DNA from: Deltaproteobacteria bacterium | GTDB taxonomy: Bacteria > Myxococcota_A > UBA9160 > SZUA-336 | Reading direction: 5' to 3' | NCBI GenBank assembly: GCA_029261925.1 | Contig: JAJDAJ010000022.1 | Span: 1 to 64,000, forward strand | Length of the DNA: 64,000 nucleotides | Notes under the pieces: model-generated | The model's database searches: none | What the model was told of the DNA's origin: nothing | The model's input: only the letters and a program-made list of their open reading frames with translations | Shown: piece by piece, positions 61,701-64,000 of the stretch | How the letters are laid out: each line of letters opens with the position of its first letter | How positions within the stretch are numbered: position 1 is the first letter of the stretch | Program-made: the position numbers and the translations under genes

Positions 61701-62879
61701 GCCCTCGATCGGAACGCCGCCCGAGCGTGCGAGCAGTCCGCTGTCGGACCCGCCGCCGCCGATCAGGTCCAGGTCGCCCGTCAGCTGCACGTCGATCGCA
61801 CCGGCATCGAGCCGCCCCGGCGTGACCGAGCGCAGGTCGGCGCGCTCCACGTGCAGATCCCGCGCGCGCACGACCACGTCGCCCGCGCCCAGCTCCGGGA
61901 TCGCGGGACGCAGGTACAGCGTGCGCCCGCCCACGTCAGCAACCGGCACGGTCTCGTCGTCGGGCGCGAACGTCAGCTCACCCAGCGGCCCCGCGAGCTG
62001 ATCGTGCGTCAGCTCGAGCAGGTCGAGCCCGGCGATGCTCAGCGAGGGCGAGATGGCCGACGAGCTCACGGTCGCCTCACCGGTGACGCGCACGTCCCCG
62101 AGCGTGGAGAACCCCTGGAGCGCCAGGGCGCTCGCCGGCCCCCCGACGCCGCTGATCCGTCCCGTGGAGGCCACCGCCACCAGCGCCACGTCGCCCTGGA
62201 GCGCCGACAGGAAGCCGCCGTCGACGTGGATGTCCCCGCCGATCAGCCACAGGTCGGCCGGCTCCGCCAGCAGCTCGCCGCCGTCGAGCAGGACCCGACC
62301 GACCTCGAGCTGCGCACCCTCGACGCGGATCTCGCCCAGCGGCGCGTCGAGGAAGCCGAACGCCGAGGGATCGGGCACCAGGGGACCGCCGGGAAGCGGC
62401 GTCGCGCTTCCCGTCGCCAGGCGCAGCGCGCCGAGCTCCAGCTCGTGCGCGGTGCTGGCGACGAAGGAGCCGGGCACGTCGATCTCCCCCGACGGGCCGA
62501 AGACGATGCCCGCCGGGTTGAGCAGGAACACGTCGGCGGTCCCGATCGTCGAGCGCAGGCGGCCGTCGATGCGCGAGAGATCGCCGCCGGTCACGCGCGC
62601 GATCACGCGCTGGAGCTGCGCGGCGACGCCCAGGTCGTCGCTGAGCAGCAGCTCGTGCTGCGCGTCGATGCCCAGGCGCTCGAAGCTGTGCAGCAGGCTG
62701 GTGCCGCCGACGGTTCCGCGACTCGACGGCACCTCGAGCACGGTGGTGCCATCGATCAGCTCGGGCAGGGGCGCCCACGGCAGTCCGTCGGGCGTGCTGC
62801 TGCCGTCCAGCAGCACGTCGGCTGCCGCCGGCACGGCCAGCGCGAGCAGCAGCGCGAGCGCGGCGAGCGCGCGTCTCAC
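58719..62879 (-). CDS. Filamentous-haemagglutinin-domain protein with TPR and C-terminal CHAT caspase-like domain
   Basis: 1386 residues. GTG 62879 overlaps the DUF928 gene stop (GTGA) and gives a signal peptide (ALAALALLLALAVPAAA). The TPS-type haemagglutination domain occupies ~30-300 (DVFLLNPAGIVFGPSGEIDV), followed by a right-handed beta-helix built of GSVRVAGE/GGEIRIRAD-like rungs to ~840. TPR-like helices span ~900-1030. The CHAT domain (~1080-1386) carries the caspase-like dyad His1253 (MVHLASHAQFGG) and Cys1299 (SACHTASGD). This haemagglutinin-CHAT design is best known from cyanobacteria. The C-terminus should face the same side as the beta-helix, so an extracellular or periplasmic CHAT protease is implied. 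No FhaC-type partner in the window. Confidence 0.88.
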   Translation of the reverse strand: MRRALAALALLLALAVPAAADVLLDGSSTPDGLPWAPLPELIDGTTVLEVPSSRGTVGGTSLLHSFERLGIDAQHELLLSDDLGVAAQLQRVIARVTGGDLSRIDGRLRSTIGTADVFLLNPAGIVFGPSGEIDVPGSFVASTAHELELGALRLATGSATPLPGGPLVPDPSAFGFLDAPLGEIRVEGAQLEVGRVLLDGGELLAEPADLWLIGGDIHVDGGFLSALQGDVALVAVASTGRISGVGGPASALALQGFSTLGDVRVTGEATVSSSAISPSLSIAGLDLLELTHDQLAGPLGELTFAPDDETVPVADVGGRTLYLRPAIPELGAGDVVVRARDLHVERADLRSVTPGRLDAGAIDVQLTGDLDLIGGGGSDSGLLARSGGVPIEGTIDLWRLGGAGSVRVAGELTAPGSGGEIRVQAGGAVRLSQGARISSSASTRGAGGDIELQARVLDISGDALEPADASGILSSTRSRVPERDAGEIRIRVDELRLDAQARILALTEAVGDGGSVRIDADRVEVLGGAAIDASSFSTDPAAALASGAGGAVEVHADGLVRIAGRGPDRPSRVGTTSQRSTGAAGSTLISAPRIEVFDGGEVRGLTRGSGSGGSVTLRGAEVVVRDGARLAAESTGSGDGGSVRVEAARTVEILDGAALAVDALELGGGISIEATELVHVRDSALVASVAGGVDSLGGDVDIDPRFVVLDGARILARATRGQGGEIRIRADHLFGLGRSVIDASSDFGVDGTVEILSPDADLNGAVIQLPDAFADASALLRDRCALRDQDAAGQFLVLGRDALPPSPDLPLAPAPGALSGTDAGRARTEVERALGLVEAGDRAGARAALTMALELASGSDDAWLWLRVARGLERVGGDGAHHAYARASALAEGGEDWLAASYAWGHLAQLYAEKDRLDEALVGIRRALLSAERARSAEARYRWQWRAGELLMRRGELERALASLRGAVRTLEALRLDAAGRGRDPRAFTRAFPTAAVATTLADALLRRAARTENPGERADLLREALAAAESGGVAELEDYFGDVCLTADHRRSISELPGVLLIRPVVLPDRTELIVSAGQRIESLRVDVTGSEVERVAAQLRFDLRDRTSPAYRTAAARLYDWLVRPLSGEIARVQPEVLVFALPARLRSIPMAALLDRDSREFLIEQHAVAVAPGLTLVEPRALALPRQSMLRAGLTRAVQGFPALAAVGEEIEALEGLFGGETLLDERFVLAGLERSLRASDHGMVHLASHAQFGGSIEEAFVLTYEDRLRADRLGALVRDTSSSGSPIELLTMSACHTASGDDRAVLGIAGVALQAGARSALASLWYVDDRAAARLVEGFYAGLEAGDSRAAALQRAQVTLLRDPAYQHPVDWSAFVLIGSWL

Positions 62880-64000
62880 CGGCCGGCATCCGGGTCGAGG
62901 TCGCCGAGACCCGCGGCCTCGAGCATCCGCGCGAGTGCGTCGCGTGGCGCCGGCGCTCCGGGGCGCGCGCGGTGTCGCGCCGCGATCTCGGCGAGCGCGT
63001 CGTACCACAGACCGGCCGCGGCCAGCGCAGCGGGGCGCTCGTGCTCCGGTGTGCCGGCGAGGCCAGCGGGCGGCGGAACCCGGCGGATCCACGCCTGCGC
63101 GACCCGGTCGGCCGACGGATCCGCGGGATCGACGCGCTGCGCGATCGACCACTGGTAGTTCACGCCGGGGGCGAGCTCGACCCCGAGATCGGCGAGCGCA
63201 GCGGACTGCAGCCCGGGGCGGGTCGGCGCCTCGATGCGCGCGCGCAGCAGCGGCTCGAAGGCCTGCGGATCGCTGACGACCAGCCACCACTCGCCCCCGA
63301 CCTGCGGGCGCTCGACCCACCAGAGCAACGTGGGCGAGGCCTGCGCGGTGCGCGCCACGTGCTCGGGTGCCAGGGCGACCAGGCGCCCGGCGCCCGGCGC
63401 CCCGCGCACGTAGCTCTCGCGGCGCTCGCGCGCGTCGAGCTCGAACGACGGAGCGTAGGCCGGCTCGAGCATCGCCACGTAGATCGGCGCAGGAGCCGGC
63501 GCAGGCTCGACTCCGGGCTCCGGGTCCGGTGCCTCGGGCGGGGGGGCCGGCTCGAGCGTCCCCGCCGGATCGGGGCGCGGCCCCGTCGGTGCGGGATCGG
63601 TCCCGGGCCCGGCCGCCGCACCCGTCGGATCGGTGGCGCCCGGGCCGGGCTGCGGTGCCGGCGGATCCCGCGGTGCGGGAACGGGCTCGACGGGATCGGG
63701 AAGCGCACTGCCGGGGACCGCGGGAGGCGCCACGCCCGGGTCGGGCGCCGGGGGCGACTGCGGCCCGCGGGCGATCGGCGCAGAGGCACCCGGGCCCGGC
63801 GCGTCGCCGCGGCCCAGCCAGAGGGCCAGCGCCAGGGCCGCGGCAGCGGCGACCGGGACCCAGAGCGGCACCTCGGCCAGGGAAGCGAGCCAGGCGCGCA
63901 GGCGCTCGAGCAGACCGGCACGCTGCGCTGCGCGCTCCGCCGGCGCCGCGGCGGGCGCCGCGAAGGCCGCGGGATCGAAGCGCTCCAGCGCGCGCAGCGC
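62876..64000 (-). CDS. DUF928 membrane protein (5' end beyond window)
   Basis: The frame is open to base 64000, so only the C-terminal 374 residues are seen; the start lies beyond the window and the GTG near 63871 is internal. A short cytoplasmic part is followed by one membrane helix (VPVAAAAALALALWLG) and a long Pro/Gly/Asp-rich linker (~130 residues). The DUF928 domain then shows TAQASPTLLWWVERP, VELAPGVNYQWSIAQR, VAQAWIRRV and GLWYDALAEIAARHR. DUF928 proteins are common in cyanobacteria, often near CHAT/haemagglutinin genes. GTGA overlap couples it to the CHAT gene; the two likely work together. Its N-terminal domain, possibly anti-sigma-like, is not visible. Confidence 0.8.
   Translation of the reverse strand, partial: ALRALERFDPAAFAAPAAAPAERAAQRAGLLERLRAWLASLAEVPLWVPVAAAAALALALWLGRGDAPGPGASAPIARGPQSPPAPDPGVAPPAVPGSALPDPVEPVPAPRDPPAPQPGPGATDPTGAAAGPGTDPAPTGPRPDPAGTLEPAPPPEAPDPEPGVEPAPAPAPIYVAMLEPAYAPSFELDARERRESYVRGAPGAGRLVALAPEHVARTAQASPTLLWWVERPQVGGEWWLVVSDPQAFEPLLRARIEAPTRPGLQSAALADLGVELAPGVNYQWSIAQRVDPADPSADRVAQAWIRRVPPPAGLAGTPEHERPAALAAAGLWYDALAEIAARHRARPGAPAPRDALARMLEAAGLGDLDPDAGR

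Noticed and set aside
60684-63158. 824-residue plus-strand open frame across the CHAT gene
   Set aside because: It is Arg/Ala/His-rich, with no recognisable domains, opposite a gene with clear haemagglutinin, beta-helix and CHAT domains.
1-64000. CRISPR arrays, tRNA or rRNA genes, insertion-sequence transposases and prophage genes
   Set aside because: No repeated spacers, no cloverleaf-type T-loop sequences and no recognisable transposase or integrase were seen on reading both strands.

Overview
This is a very G+C-rich, gene-dense bacterial chromosome segment. It holds 52 protein genes, one gene remnant and no RNA genes, and no gap longer than about 280 bases. The genes point to a Gram-negative, environmental, heterotrophic lineage once grouped with the deltaproteobacteria (Myxococcota- or Binatota-like). 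The signs are a TonB receptor, outer-membrane proteins, secreted proteins with thrombospondin type-3 and dockerin-like calcium repeats, and many paralogous CoA-ester, SDR, crotonase and amidohydrolase enzymes. The exact phylum cannot be fixed from this window. No phage, IS transposase, integrase or CRISPR was seen.

Layout. 2-3565: two secreted calcium-repeat proteins, the first cut by the window edge. 3693-9468: catabolic enzymes (2-hydroxyacid dehydrogenase, two amidohydrolase-2 proteins, a phosphoesterase, an MFS carrier, a dienelactone hydrolase). 9616-13472: a three-subunit molybdenum hydroxylase with a MoaD-like partner. 13502-17798: TonB receptor, lipoprotein-sorting protein, SRPBCC protein and EthD protein. 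18000-21842: a tight SDR / crotonase / SDR / phosphotransferase operon. 21894-28897: a secreted dockerin protein, an old-yellow-enzyme reductase, an SDR coupled to a TIM-barrel isomerase, and an N-acyl-D-amino-acid deacylase-like amidohydrolase. 28963-33106: a DUF748 envelope protein overlapping a metallophosphoesterase tail to tail. 33147-37737: an ECF sigma / anti-sigma / subtilase cluster with a TPR-barrel protein. 37836-45549: an LLM oxidoreductase, a small thioredoxin-fold protein, a crotonase, an aldo-keto reductase coupled to a second TIM-barrel isomerase, an SLC13 transporter with RCK domains, an SDR and a PP2C phosphatase. 45747-54587: an acyl-CoA dehydrogenase pair, GST, fused tandem class III CoA-transferase, a third amidohydrolase, a TetR regulator and an acyl-CoA-dehydrogenase-fold flavoprotein. 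54716-58699: two calcium-repeat secreted proteins flanking a dockerin remnant. 58719-64000: a haemagglutinin-domain/CHAT protease-like protein overlapping a DUF928 membrane protein, which runs off the window.

How they fit together. Most genes look like modules for activating, oxidising and cleaving hydrophobic or aromatic/alicyclic CoA esters (ACADs, crotonases, SDRs, CoA-transferase, OYE reductase), with uptake by TonB, MFS and SLC13 carriers. Two surface-related systems stand out. One is an ECF sigma circuit whose anti-sigma factor carries a periplasmic domain resembling a subtilisin propeptide, encoded beside a secreted subtilase. The other is a cyanobacteria-like haemagglutinin-CHAT plus DUF928 pair. 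A family of secreted proteins shares a cysteine-framed dockerin-like tail with no obvious scaffoldin. Gene ends often carry inverted repeats without U-tracts, and a small palindromic repeat supplies stop codons to neighbouring genes.
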